Part shown: one piece after another, positions 36,263 to 45,098 of the stretch
Layout of the letters: every line of letters begins with the position of its first letter
Numbering within the stretch: position 1 is the first letter of the stretch
DNA from: Bacillota bacterium
GTDB lineage: Bacteria > Bacillota > Clostridia > Acetivibrionales > JAEZXR01
Reading direction: 5' to 3'
DNA length: 64,000 nucleotides
NCBI GenBank assembly: GCA_023419605.1
Contig: JAEZXR010000114.1
Coordinates: 62,001 to 126,000, forward strand
Notes under the pieces: model-generated
Databases searched by the model: none
What the model was told of the DNA's origin: nothing
What the model saw: the letters and a program-made list of their open reading frames with translations, nothing else
Position numbers and translations under genes: made by a program

Positions 36263-36529
36263 TTAGTTCCATTGTGACTTGTAGGGGTAGGGGCACCTGG
36301 AGTCCGCCAGTAGGGCTTTGACCTGGACCAGGCACCCGCAGTGCCGGCAGGTAGTCCCGTATTCAAGGCCGGGGCAGTCATGACAGATGGAAAGCCTCCG
36401 GTGATATTCCTCATCACCCACAACCCGGCCCGGATTTAATTTTAAGGGGTCTACGTACTTTCTTTTAATCTCTTCCGAAGTCATCCGGACATTTCCCCGG
36501 CAGCCTTTACAATTGGTTTGTATCTCCAT
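36263..36529 (-). CDS. Small Cys-rich protein, DUF6171-like
   Basis: An 88-residue soluble protein with seven or eight cysteines arranged as zinc-ribbon-like pairs: CKGC near the N-terminus and a CHDCPGLEYGTTCRHCGC block, then SRCPYPYKSQW at the end. The C-terminal block resembles DUF6171 proteins of Firmicutes and phages, whose function is unknown; metal binding is likely. GAGGTG stands six bases before the ATG at 36529; codons further upstream overlap that site. No partner gene is evident. Confidence 0.75.
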   Translation of the reverse strand: MEIQTNCKGCRGNVRMTSEEIKRKYVDPLKLNPGRVVGDEEYHRRLSICHDCPGLEYGTTCRHCGCLVQVKALLADSRCPYPYKSQWN

Positions 36530-36669
36530 GACCATCACCTCTTTTAAACCTTTATTTCTCTACTTAATTCCAGTATGCGGTATTCATATCACTGGAAATG
36601 GTTTTATAGCACCGGGAAGCTCATACCCTGGGAAGTTAAAGCCACAACGGTTAAAATGCCAGCATAGTA

Positions 36670-36776
36670 CTCCCTCCGTCAGCTTTGCTGCCACCTCCCT
36701 CTGGGAGGGAGGCTCTCTTCCATTGATTTTAAGAGTCTCCCTCTCAGAGGGGGATGTCACAAAGTGACAGGGGGAG
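36670..36776. repeat. Dispersed repeat with CTCCCTC/GGGGGAG ends
   Basis: A 107-base element starting CTCCCTCCGTC and ending GACAGGGGGAG, with internal hairpins CCTCCCTCTGGGAGGG and CCCTCTCAGAGGGGG. No coding capacity. It has the look of a miniature mobile or palindromic repeat inserted next to the arabinofuranosidase gene end. Confidence 0.65.
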
Positions 36777-36789
36777 CCGAGGGAAACTT

Positions 36790-38265
36790 TTATTCCAACT
36801 CCAGTACAACTACTGATTTAGCCGGAAGTGATACGACGAGCTTACCTTGCTGCAGGGAAGCTCCGTGGAAAGTCTCGGGCTTTACATTTTCCGGGTTGTC
36901 GAAGGTGTTATGGGCATCCATGGCAGATGCTGTGAGGATGGTGCCGGATATTTTGGATACAGCCGCTCCTCTCAGTTCGCAGATCACTTCCATGGATTCC
37001 TTGGGATTCAGATTGCACAGGGAAATGTGAATCTTATTTCCGGAAGCAATGGAAGCGGAAGCGCTGATGGCAGGGATGCCTTCATCACCGTATTTATAAT
37101 CGGGCACGTCCAGTTCCAGGGATAGAAGTTCAGCGTCCTGATGCACCTTGAACATGTTGAATACATGGTAGGTGGGTGTCAGAAGCATTTTTTCGCCTTC
37201 GGTCAGAAGGACGGACTGGAGGACATTGATCACCTGGGCGATATTTGCCATTTGCACCCTGTCACAGTGTTTGTGGAAGATGTTGAAGTTGATTCCTGCA
37301 ACCAGTGCGTCCCTCAGGGTATTCTGCTGGTACAGGAACCCTGGATTGGTGCCCGGTTCTACATCGTACCAGGTGCCCCATTCGTCCACGATGAGGGCAA
37401 CCTTTTTATCAGGGTCATAGTGGGTCATGATGGTATCATGTTTGGTGATGAGGGTGTCCATGACCAGGGTTTTCTTTAAAGTGGTGAACCATTGGGCTTC
37501 ATCAAACTGTGTAGAAGCTCCCTTATTCTGCCATGTACCCGGAAGGGTGTAATAATGCAGGCTCAAACCGTGCATAAAGCGTCCGGCTTCGCGCATCAGC
37601 ACTTCCGTCCAGTGGTAATCCTCACTATTTGCACCGCAGGCGATCTTGAATACTTTATTATCGCCGAAATTCCTTACGTAGGTAGCATACCTGCGGTAGA
37701 GGTCTGCATAATACTCCGGACGCATATTGCCGCCGCAGCCCCAGTTTTCATTTCCCACACCGAAGTAGGTAAGCTTCCAGGGTTCTTCCTGTCCATTGGC
37801 TTTTCGCAGGTTTGTCATGGGCGATTCACCGTCAAAGGTCATGTATTCCACCCATTCCTGCATTTCCTGGACGGTGCCGCTGCCGACATTGCCGCAGATA
37901 TAAGGCTCTGCACCAATGAGCTCGCAAAGCTTCATGAACTCATGGGTTCCGAAATGATTGTTTTCAACCACACCGCCCCAATGGGTATTGATCATTTTCT
38001 TCCGGGTTTCATAGGAACCGATGCCGTCCTTCCAGTGGTATTCATCGGCAAAGCAGCCGCCGGGCCAACGGAGAACGGGGATTTTAATTTCCCGTAGTGC
38101 TTCGACGACGTCGTTTCGTATTCCATTGGTGTTAGGAATGGGGGAATCCTTTCCTACCCAGATGCCTTCATAAATGCACCGGCCAAGGTGTTCTGAGAAA
38201 TGGCCGTAAATGTTTCTATTGATTTTTCCTTTTTTTATGTCTGTATTTAGTATCATTTTCGCCAT
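36790..38265 (-). CDS. GH51 alpha-L-arabinofuranosidase (first of pair)
   Basis: A 491-residue glycoside hydrolase family 51 enzyme with no signal peptide, hence cytoplasmic. The TIM-barrel has the acid/base Glu173 in GVGNENWG and the nucleophile Glu295 in LIVDEWGTWY, followed by a C-terminal beta-sandwich. It releases terminal alpha-L-arabinofuranosyl residues from imported arabino-oligosaccharides with retention of configuration. ATG 38265 has AAAGGAG at nine bases. It lies downstream of a paralogue in the same direction, separated by a repeat element. Confidence 0.95.
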   Translation of the reverse strand: MAKMILNTDIKKGKINRNIYGHFSEHLGRCIYEGIWVGKDSPIPNTNGIRNDVVEALREIKIPVLRWPGGCFADEYHWKDGIGSYETRKKMINTHWGGVVENNHFGTHEFMKLCELIGAEPYICGNVGSGTVQEMQEWVEYMTFDGESPMTNLRKANGQEEPWKLTYFGVGNENWGCGGNMRPEYYADLYRRYATYVRNFGDNKVFKIACGANSEDYHWTEVLMREAGRFMHGLSLHYYTLPGTWQNKGASTQFDEAQWFTTLKKTLVMDTLITKHDTIMTHYDPDKKVALIVDEWGTWYDVEPGTNPGFLYQQNTLRDALVAGINFNIFHKHCDRVQMANIAQVINVLQSVLLTEGEKMLLTPTYHVFNMFKVHQDAELLSLELDVPDYKYGDEGIPAISASASIASGNKIHISLCNLNPKESMEVICELRGAAVSKISGTILTASAMDAHNTFDNPENVKPETFHGASLQQGKLVVSLPAKSVVVLELE

Positions 38266-38296
38266 GATAAAGATTCTCCTTTATATTTTTTACTGC

Positions 38297-38414
38297 AACC
38301 CTCATCCCTCTATCACCCTTCTCCCGAGCTCGGGAGAAGGGTGAAGCAGAAAAGCTTCGAAGCAGTTCCCAGTTCCCCTCTACCAAAATTGGTAGAGGGG
38401 TAGGGGAGAGGGTT
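38297..38414. repeat. Dispersed repeat between the two GH51 genes
   Basis: A 118-base element with ends AACCCTC and GAGGGTT, containing two internal palindromes: CTTCTCCCGAGCTCGGGAGAAG and CCCTCTACCAA/TTGGTAGAGGG. No gene. Its stems could stop or modulate transcription between the GH51 genes. Confidence 0.7.
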
Positions 38415-38437
38415 AAATCACCCAATTTGCAATCGCC

Positions 38438-39943
38438 TTACACTTTTTTCAGCCGGATTACATTCCAGGATAATTTGCTTAAGGTTGCCTTCAAGGTTCC
38501 ATCCTCTACTGCCGCATTCCCCTTTTCATGAGGGACGACACGATGGGGGTCATCCATTGTATTGACGGCTTTTACATCCGGATGCTCCAGCACGATATGT
38601 TCTACCACCCGGTAATTTCCAAAGCTGCGCAGGTCGCATTCGCAAAGTGTGGAGTCCTGGAGGTCCTTGTTTACTGCAAAAACAGTGACTTCATCATTCT
38701 CTTTGTTCAGTAGGGCAACAGCATCCAAAACAGGAACATCGGTAAAGTCCTTGCTGTCATAAACAGGGCTTTTGACAATGGTTTGCAGTACTACACCCCT
38801 GCCGTATACCGAGGCGTGCATATACGGGTAAAAAATGGTTTGACGCCAGGACGTGCCTCCGTTGGCTGTCATAATGGGAGCGATGACATTGACCAGTTGC
38901 GCCAGACAGGCTATCTTCACACGGTCTGCATGCCGCAGCAGTGTAATCAGCATGCTTCCCACCAGCAGCGCATCTTCAAAATTATAGATGTCCTCCAGCT
39001 GCGGAGGTGCTATAGACCATGGCTCCAGCTTTTTGTCGGCATCGTTGGAATGGTACCACACATTCCATTCGTCAAAAGAAAGGTGGATAGTTTTTTTACT
39101 GCGCTTTTTTGCTTTTACGTAGTCACAAATGGAGATTACTGACTTGATGAAAGCATCCATATCCATGGAACGAGCCAGGAAGTTGGCAGTATCGTTTTCG
39201 CGGTTTCCATAGTAGGTATGGAGGGATAGATAGTCTACATGCTCATAGGTATGGTCAAGAACCGTAGCTTCCCAATCGGCAAAGGTCTTCATGCCGCTGG
39301 AAGAACTTCCGCAGGCAACCAGTTCCAGGGTGGGGTCCACCCATTTCATCGCCTTGGCGGTTTCGCAGGCAAGGCGTCCGTATTCCTCTGCGGTCTTGTG
39401 TCCGATCTGCCAGGGGCCATCCATTTCATTGCCCAGGCACCAGACCTTGAACTTGTGGGGTTCTGCATAGCCGTGGGACCTTCTTAAATCGCTCCAATAG
39501 GTTCCCTGGGAGTGATTGCAGTATTCAACCAGGTTTCTTGCGGCATCGATGCCGCGAGTGCCCAGGTTCACGGCCATCATAACCTCGGAATTGACCTTCT
39601 TCGCCCACTCGGCAAACTCATTGGTACCTACCTGGTTGGTCTCGGTGGTACGCCATGCAAGCTCCGTCCGCCGGGGCCGTTTTTCAACGGGTCCCACACC
39701 GTCCTCCCAGTTGTAGCCGGAAACAAAGTTTCCTCCCGGATAACGTACAATAGGAACCCGCAATTCCTTCACGAGCTCCATAACGTCCTTGCGGAAGCCT
39801 TTTTCGTCTGCCAGCGGATGCCCGGACTCATAGATTCCTCCATATACAGCCCGGCCCAGATGTTCGATGAAAGATCCATAGATTCTTCTGTCAACCTTTC
39901 CCACGGTGAAGTCTTTGCTGATTATTACTTGAGCCTTCTTCAT
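38438..39943 (-). CDS. GH51 alpha-L-arabinofuranosidase (second of pair)
   Basis: A 501-residue GH51 enzyme, also cytoplasmic. Acid/base Glu173 is in CLGNEMDGPW and the nucleophile Glu292 in LSFDEWNVWY; the C-terminal domain is a beta-sandwich. It differs clearly from its neighbour (GNEMDG against GNENWG), so the two belong to separate GH51 branches and may cleave different linkages rather than being a recent duplicate. A CAGGAGG site precedes the ATG. It is divergent from the HTH regulator at 40107 and is probably under its control. Confidence 0.95.
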   Translation of the reverse strand: MKKAQVIISKDFTVGKVDRRIYGSFIEHLGRAVYGGIYESGHPLADEKGFRKDVMELVKELRVPIVRYPGGNFVSGYNWEDGVGPVEKRPRRTELAWRTTETNQVGTNEFAEWAKKVNSEVMMAVNLGTRGIDAARNLVEYCNHSQGTYWSDLRRSHGYAEPHKFKVWCLGNEMDGPWQIGHKTAEEYGRLACETAKAMKWVDPTLELVACGSSSSGMKTFADWEATVLDHTYEHVDYLSLHTYYGNRENDTANFLARSMDMDAFIKSVISICDYVKAKKRSKKTIHLSFDEWNVWYHSNDADKKLEPWSIAPPQLEDIYNFEDALLVGSMLITLLRHADRVKIACLAQLVNVIAPIMTANGGTSWRQTIFYPYMHASVYGRGVVLQTIVKSPVYDSKDFTDVPVLDAVALLNKENDEVTVFAVNKDLQDSTLCECDLRSFGNYRVVEHIVLEHPDVKAVNTMDDPHRVVPHEKGNAAVEDGTLKATLSKLSWNVIRLKKV

Positions 39944-40106
39944 ATCGTTGACCTCCTGTGTAGTTAATAAAAATATTAATTATAAATATTAATGTTAATA
40001 ATATTATCATAATATTCCTTTGGATTGGTGTCAATATCTCTTTATATATTTACAAATTCGCGAAAGTGATTTATGATTATATTAATTACAGAGAGGGGAA
40101 TACAGG
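39944..40106. promoter_or_regulatory. Divergent promoter region, GH51 pair and HTH regulator
   Basis: Very AT-rich, with repeated AATATTAAT/ATTAATATT blocks between 39967 and 40015 that form overlapping inverted repeats. These are possible operators for the adjacent regulator. The region must hold both promoters. Confidence 0.5.
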
Positions 40107-41012
40107 ATGAAAATTGATGCGACGGAGAAATGGCTGCCGGTATACGAAGCATTGAGCAGTGATGTCCGGCTGAAGATAATACACCTTTTGGCGGAAAAGC
40201 CCATGAATATAAAAGAGCTGGCACAGGAATTGGACTTAAGCAGTGCGATTCTTACTATGCATGTGAACAAGCTGGAGAAAGCGCAGCTGATTAAGTGTGA
40301 AAGAAACAGAACCAGGGGAGCAGTACAGAAGCTCTGTTCTCTTGCTGTTGACTCCCTGGAAATTGAATTTCCTAATAAGGAAACAGTGACGAAAAAGTAC
40401 CATGAGTTTTCCATACCTGTAGGGCATTATACGGATTTCAGTGCCGCTCCGACCTGTGGAATCGCCACGCCTGAAAAGGTCATCGGCCATTTTGATGATC
40501 CCAGGTATTTCCTCGATCCCGAGAGGGTGAATGCGGGAATTCTTTGGTTTACCCAAGGGTATATCGAGTATAAGGTGCCCAACTATCTGTTATCGGTACA
40601 GAAACCGGAAGAATTGGAAATTTCCCTGGAGTTGAGCTCGGAGGCTCCGGGAATCAACAGCAATTGGCCATCGGATATTACTTTTTTTGTGAATGGCGAG
40701 AAGATCGGTATGTGGACCAGTCCCGGCGATTTTGGCGAGAACCGGGGAAAATATACGCCGGAATGGTGGAGCCTGGGTGTCGGCCAATATGGGCTGTACA
40801 AGATGATACGCATTAACAGGGAAGGCTCTTTTATCGACGGAGTAAGGATTTCCGACGTAAATCTTTCCATGCTGGATATCCGGCAAAAATACTGGTCTTT
40901 CCGAATTGCGGTGCTGGAGGAATCGGAACATGTCGGGGGAGTCACCCTCTTCGGAAAAGGCTTTGGAAACTATAACCAGGATATTGTTTTCAGACTCTAT
41001 TACCAGCAGTAG
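40107..41012 (+). CDS. ArsR-type HTH regulator with large C-terminal sensory domain
   Basis: A 301-residue protein. The first 90 residues form an ArsR-type winged helix (LSSDVRLKIIHLLAEKPMN, IKELAQELDLSSAILTMHVNKLE). The remaining 200 residues are rich in aromatic and beta-forming sequence (GHFDDPRYFLDPERV, ITFFVNGEKIGMWTSPGDFG, TPEWWSLGVGQYG) and are probably a beta-sandwich ligand domain. No metal-binding Cys/His set of classic ArsR sensors is seen. The divergent arabinofuranosidase genes suggest a sugar-responsive regulator. Family assignment of the C-terminal part is not known to me. Confidence 0.82.
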   Translation: MKIDATEKWLPVYEALSSDVRLKIIHLLAEKPMNIKELAQELDLSSAILTMHVNKLEKAQLIKCERNRTRGAVQKLCSLAVDSLEIEFPNKETVTKKYHEFSIPVGHYTDFSAAPTCGIATPEKVIGHFDDPRYFLDPERVNAGILWFTQGYIEYKVPNYLLSVQKPEELEISLELSSEAPGINSNWPSDITFFVNGEKIGMWTSPGDFGENRGKYTPEWWSLGVGQYGLYKMIRINREGSFIDGVRISDVNLSMLDIRQKYWSFRIAVLEESEHVGGVTLFGKGFGNYNQDIVFRLYYQQ

Positions 41013-41091
41013 GGTAGGCCTGCTTGAAAGGCAGGTAGGTCTCAAGGCCCGGCAAAGGCATACGGAAAGCTATAATTTCATCAATTCTAAG

Positions 41092-41128
41092 CAGGATGAT
41101 TTTCATGGGTCATCCTGTATTTCTTTTT
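41092..41128 (+). terminator. Terminator after the HTH regulator
   Basis: Stem CAGGATGA/TCATCCTG with a ten-base loop, followed by TATTTCTTTTT. Confidence 0.75.
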
Positions 41129-41392
41129 AATTGCAAATTTTCTATGGTCATACCTATGGGGCGAAAGGTATTTGAGCACTACATGAATCTGGAAGAAAAT
41201 AGGCAACATTGCCTAGAAAACTAAGGAATAACAGCGGATTTAGTTTACAGTGAATCTGTGCGAAAATTATAATGTACGGGAAGTAGGTTAGGATGGGAGA
41301 ACCTCTTTTCACGCTTCTCACTGTGTTTCAAGCAAGACTGAGCCAATCCGGCATTTTGAAACACAGCAAATAATTTTCAGGAGGTTGTTTAA
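41129..41392 (+). promoter_or_regulatory. Leader region of the SLH-domain gene
   Basis: No gene. It holds a small palindrome TAGGCAA/TTGCCTA-like (around 41198-41215) and an 11-base perfect stem CTGTGTTTCAA/TTGAAACACAG (41321-41366) around a 24-base insert that includes AGCC and GGC. The stem is in the probable mRNA leader, 20 bases before the AGGAGG site. It does not match the riboswitch classes I can recall. Confidence 0.4.
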
Positions 41393-42922
41393 ATGTACAC
41401 AAATGCTCGTAACACCGTAAAGAAACGCGTAATGGTGCTGGCAGTAATCTTTTGCCTGATTGCTTCCTCCATACCGGTTTTTGCGTATGATCCAGCTCCT
41501 TTTACCGATGTTCCAAAGGAACATTGGGCTTATGCATCCATTATGAACATGGTAAGACTTGAAGTGATCGCCGGCTACCCGGATGGAACCTTTAAACCGG
41601 ATAAAATCGTGTCCAGGGAAGAGTTTGCAAAAATGCTGTGCGGCGCCACAAGCATTCCTCTTGCCAATCCGCGCACCAATACCTTCGGGGACGTAACAAA
41701 AGAGGATTGGTCCTTCCGGTATGTGGAAACCGTTAAGGATTATCTTACCGGATATCCGGGTGCGAATGGCGGAAAGCCGCTTTTCCTCGGCAACCAGGAT
41801 TCAACAAGGGAGGATGTAGCTGTTGCGTTGGTAAAAATCAAAGGATTTGACAAAACGAACATTCCAAACCCCAACATTTTGAAGGATATGTTCAAGGATA
41901 CTGAAAGTGTTTCCTCCAGGCTGAAAGACCTGGTTTCCATTGCAGTGGAAAAGAAGCTGATTCAAGGCTTTGAGGATAACACAATCAGAGGAACCCAGTC
42001 TCTTACGAGGGCGGAGGCGGCGGTACTCATCGACCGGGCCAATCGAATTGCCGGAGATGTCAAGGACACGGATTTGAAAACAAAAGCAGAGCTGCTCTCC
42101 ATAAAGGTAGAAAGCAACAAAACTTCGGCATGCGTTGGAGATAGCTTCCAGGCAACAGCCAAGGGCTTTTATTCAAACGGTTCCACAAGAGATATTACTA
42201 CGGAGGTTACATGGAATTCATCGGATTATTCCGTTGTGTCAGTGGCTGATGACGGTAAATTGGTGGCAAGCAAGGCCGGTAAAGCCGAAATAAGCGCCTC
42301 TTTGGACGGTAAAAGCAGCAGTGTAAAAATTACAGTTACAGCACCAAGTAAAAATGAATGTGACGATATCAAATACATAAAGGTGACACCCAAAACAGGT
42401 ACCCTTACCATAAACCAGCTGGTGGCTTTGAAAGCAGAGGCTGTGAAAGAAAACGGACAGGTTATGGATGTTACAAACAGCTCTACCTGGGAATCTTCCA
42501 ATTCCAACGTTGCCATGGTAGATAATCATGGAAGAGTGGTAGGTTTGAAGGAAGGCTCTGTACAGATTAAGGTGAATTACAAGAACGTGATCGGACAATC
42601 CTCCATGACAGTAAAGAAGTCGGTTGTAGATGATGTATACAAGCCGGGAGACAATGTGGATGTGAAGCTGGAAGCAATTTCTCTTTCCGCATCCTATCAG
42701 AAAATCCGAAAAGGAACACAGTTCAGTATTAAAGCAACGGGTATTTACTCCGATTCCAGCAGAAAGGATATAACAAATTTTGTTACATGGAGCGCGGATA
42801 ATACCGGAGCTGCCCAGATCAACCAGGATGGCGTCATTATCGGGCTGAATGAAGGCCGGGTAAAAATAACCGCCTCCTTCGACGGTGAAACGAATTTTAT
42901 GTATGTAGATGTCGTCCGATAG
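41393..42922 (+). CDS. S-layer-homology protein with three bacterial Ig-like domains
   Basis: A 509-residue exported protein. After a signal peptide ending near residue 31 come three SLH repeats (about 34-78, 95-145, 150-205; FTDVPKEHWAYASIM, VIAGYPDGTFKPD), which bind pyruvylated cell-wall polymers, then three Big_2-type Ig-like domains (about 228-312, 320-402, 425-507; each with an ITTEVTW, VTNSSTW or ITNFVTW block). It is anchored to the wall through SLH and displays the Ig-like stalk, without an enzymatic domain. AGGAGG precedes the ATG. It may be a structural or adhesive surface protein. Confidence 0.93.
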   Translation: MYTNARNTVKKRVMVLAVIFCLIASSIPVFAYDPAPFTDVPKEHWAYASIMNMVRLEVIAGYPDGTFKPDKIVSREEFAKMLCGATSIPLANPRTNTFGDVTKEDWSFRYVETVKDYLTGYPGANGGKPLFLGNQDSTREDVAVALVKIKGFDKTNIPNPNILKDMFKDTESVSSRLKDLVSIAVEKKLIQGFEDNTIRGTQSLTRAEAAVLIDRANRIAGDVKDTDLKTKAELLSIKVESNKTSACVGDSFQATAKGFYSNGSTRDITTEVTWNSSDYSVVSVADDGKLVASKAGKAEISASLDGKSSSVKITVTAPSKNECDDIKYIKVTPKTGTLTINQLVALKAEAVKENGQVMDVTNSSTWESSNSNVAMVDNHGRVVGLKEGSVQIKVNYKNVIGQSSMTVKKSVVDDVYKPGDNVDVKLEAISLSASYQKIRKGTQFSIKATGIYSDSSRKDITNFVTWSADNTGAAQINQDGVIIGLNEGRVKITASFDGETNFMYVDVVR

Positions 42923-42988
42923 CCGATGAGAGCAGAATAAAAGAAAAAATCCCGGGCAAAATCCTTTTGCCCGTAAAAGTAGTAAGTC

Positions 42989-43018
42989 AGCACTTCCGAA
43001 AGGAGGTGCTTTTTCTTT
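42989..43018 (+). terminator. Terminator after the SLH gene
   Basis: Stem AGCACTTCC/GGAGGTGCT, loop GAAA, then TTTTCTTT. A second stem GGGCAAAA/TTTTGCCC at about 42953-42971 precedes it. Confidence 0.85.
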
Positions 43019-43171
43019 GCTATTTTATTTTGACGAATTCCTTAAAAAATAATTATAGCGCCGCTGTATCTGTAAAAATATAGAAAATTATTCAACTGTT
43101 TTGAAAAAAAAGTCCATTGTTAAGTTTTAATGAGCAGACTAGAATGAAAATAAAGAAAAGGAGGTAAAAGC

Positions 43172-43532
43172 GTGTTAAAAAATCAGTGTATCGTCAAAAA
43201 GCTCCTTGGATTCACTACCGTGCTGCTTTTGATATTTTCCATCTCCGCCTCTGCATGGGCAGGGTATGTACAGTTTAACAACTTCATCGTGCAACAGCGT
43301 GCCGACCCCTGGGTGTACAAGCATACCGACGGCTATTACTATATGACGGCCTCGGTTCCGGAGTATGACCGCATCGAACTACAAAAGGGCCGGACTTGCC
43401 GACAGCAGTTGGATATCCTTTGAGTCCTATGCGACTCCGGGGCGATACCTGAAGCATTATAACTATCAGCTGGTGGTGGGAGCGGTCGGCACATCCACCG
43501 AAAAGCAGGATGCCACTTTTCTGGAAGAATGA
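43172..43532 (+). pseudogene. GH43/AbfB enzyme remnant with large internal deletion
   Basis: It begins with a normal ribosome site (AAAGGAGG), a signal peptide and the first strand of a GH43 domain (RADPWVYKHTDGYYYMTAS, with the catalytic-base Asp). At about 43385 the frame changes by one, and the sequence jumps to the end of an AbfB (CBM42) module: GLADSSWISFESYATPGRY, YLKHYNYQLVV and a final EKQDATFLEE before TGA at 43530. Intact enzymes of this type have about 450-500 residues, so some 350 were lost. The ends match the paralogues at 43577 and 45099, so deletion in a third family member is the likely origin. Confidence 0.88.
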
Positions 43533-43576
43533 CCGGAGAAGATCAAATGGAATGAAGTAAGAGAAAGGAGTTTTTT

Positions 43577-45028
43577 ATGGTAAGAAGTATCAGTTTCAAA
43601 AAATGGTCTGCCTTGTTATGTGTATTAGCTCTTTTGGCAGGGATTTTTCCTGTAGCATCTACCACTGTCTCAGCTGCCACAAATCGGGTAGAAAGGCTGG
43701 AGGCCTATAATTATGCCGGGTATTTTCTACGGCATGCGGATATGGCTGTCCGGCTGGATTCCAATCCAGCTCCCATTTATGACAGTCGGTTTGTGGAACG
43801 GCCAGGCCTGGCTGATTCAAACTGTGTATCCTTTGAATCGGTCAATTATCCGGGATATTATCTGCGACATGTGGATTTTGTCCTGAAATTGGTGAAAAAC
43901 GACAATTCCACCCTGTTTAAACAGGATGCTACCTTTAAAAGGGTGCCTGGACTTGCCAATTCCTCCTACGCCTCCTTTCAGTCGTATAATTATCCGGACC
44001 GGTACATCCGCCACGTTAATTTTGTAGCGCAGATCACTACCATATCTACCGATACGGATAAATCCGATGCCACATTCAAGGTGACGGAAGAAGCCAATAC
44101 TTTCAACAACCCCAGGGATACCGGTGTGGAAAAACCGGACCCATGGGTGTTTAAACATACCGACGGGTACTATTACGGCATGCATACCGTGATGCAAAAC
44201 GGCCAGTATATCCCGCAACTGAAGCTGTACAAAAGCAAATCCCTGACAAACCTCTTTACCACAGGGACCAGCAAGGTAATCTGGACTGCACCGTCAAGCG
44301 GATGGAACAACAAGGATATCTGGGCACCGGAGTTATATTGGATCAATAATGCATGGTATATTTACTACAGTGCCAACTGCAGAATCGGCGTACTGTCAAA
44401 CAGCAGTGCCGACCCCATGTCCGGCACCTGGACCGACAGGGGACGAATCAGTCCCGATGTATGGGCCATTGATGGGACGATATTGAACCAAAACGGTAAA
44501 ATGTATATGCTGTGGTCCGGACAGAATAACGGACAGGTTATCAACATCACCCAGATGTCCGGCCCCACCACCTTCACGGGGCCCACGGTGCAGATTTCCG
44601 AGCCCTCTTATTCCTGGGAAACGCAGGGCCTGAGAGTCAATGAAGGGCCTGAAATATTGCAGCGGAACGGAAAAACTTTCTGCATTTACTCCGCAAGCTA
44701 TTGCGCAACCCAGTATTACGCCCTGGGCATGCTGACCTGTTCCAGTACGGCGGACCCCATGGTGCGCAGCAATTGGACCAAATCCCCGAATCCTTTATTC
44801 CAGGCTTCTCCAGAGGATGGGCTCTATGGAACGGGGCACTGCAGCTTTACCAAATCCCCGGACGGAACCCAGGATTGGCTGGTATACCATGCCACTACCG
44901 TACCCTCCAGTTCCTATCAGCCAAGGTATGTTGCCATGCAGCAGTTCGTATGGAACAGCGATGGTACGCCTAACTTCTGGGGGCCCTGCGGCAGAAAAAT
45001 TGCCATTCCCAAGCCTTCTGGCGAATGA
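43577..45028 (+). CDS. Secreted GH43 enzyme with N-terminal AbfB (CBM42) module
   Basis: A 483-residue exported enzyme: signal peptide to about 34, AbfB arabinose-binding module (about 37-170, with repeated SFESVNYPGYYLRH-type units), then a five-bladed GH43 propeller (about 183-480). Catalytic residues are visible: base Asp188 (KPDPWVF), pKa-modulating Asp299 (WAIDGTI) and acid Glu356 (VNEGPEI). GH43 members cut arabinans or arabinoxylans with inversion; the AbfB module binds arabinose side chains. An AAAGGAG site lies upstream. It is tandem with a second enzyme carrying the same module at the other end. Confidence 0.93.
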   Translation: MVRSISFKKWSALLCVLALLAGIFPVASTTVSAATNRVERLEAYNYAGYFLRHADMAVRLDSNPAPIYDSRFVERPGLADSNCVSFESVNYPGYYLRHVDFVLKLVKNDNSTLFKQDATFKRVPGLANSSYASFQSYNYPDRYIRHVNFVAQITTISTDTDKSDATFKVTEEANTFNNPRDTGVEKPDPWVFKHTDGYYYGMHTVMQNGQYIPQLKLYKSKSLTNLFTTGTSKVIWTAPSSGWNNKDIWAPELYWINNAWYIYYSANCRIGVLSNSSADPMSGTWTDRGRISPDVWAIDGTILNQNGKMYMLWSGQNNGQVINITQMSGPTTFTGPTVQISEPSYSWETQGLRVNEGPEILQRNGKTFCIYSASYCATQYYALGMLTCSSTADPMVRSNWTKSPNPLFQASPEDGLYGTGHCSFTKSPDGTQDWLVYHATTVPSSSYQPRYVAMQQFVWNSDGTPNFWGPCGRKIAIPKPSGE

Positions 45029-45098
45029 TTTGTGCAGAAAAGTGTGAAATTTTCCAAAATCAAGGAAGGAAAAATTTTATATCCGGAGGTTGAAAGAT

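Noticed and set aside
41129..41392. Cyclic di-GMP riboswitch before the SLH gene, as is common for clostridial surface genes
   Set aside because: The conserved core segments of class I and class II cyclic di-GMP riboswitches are absent; only a simple stem is seen.
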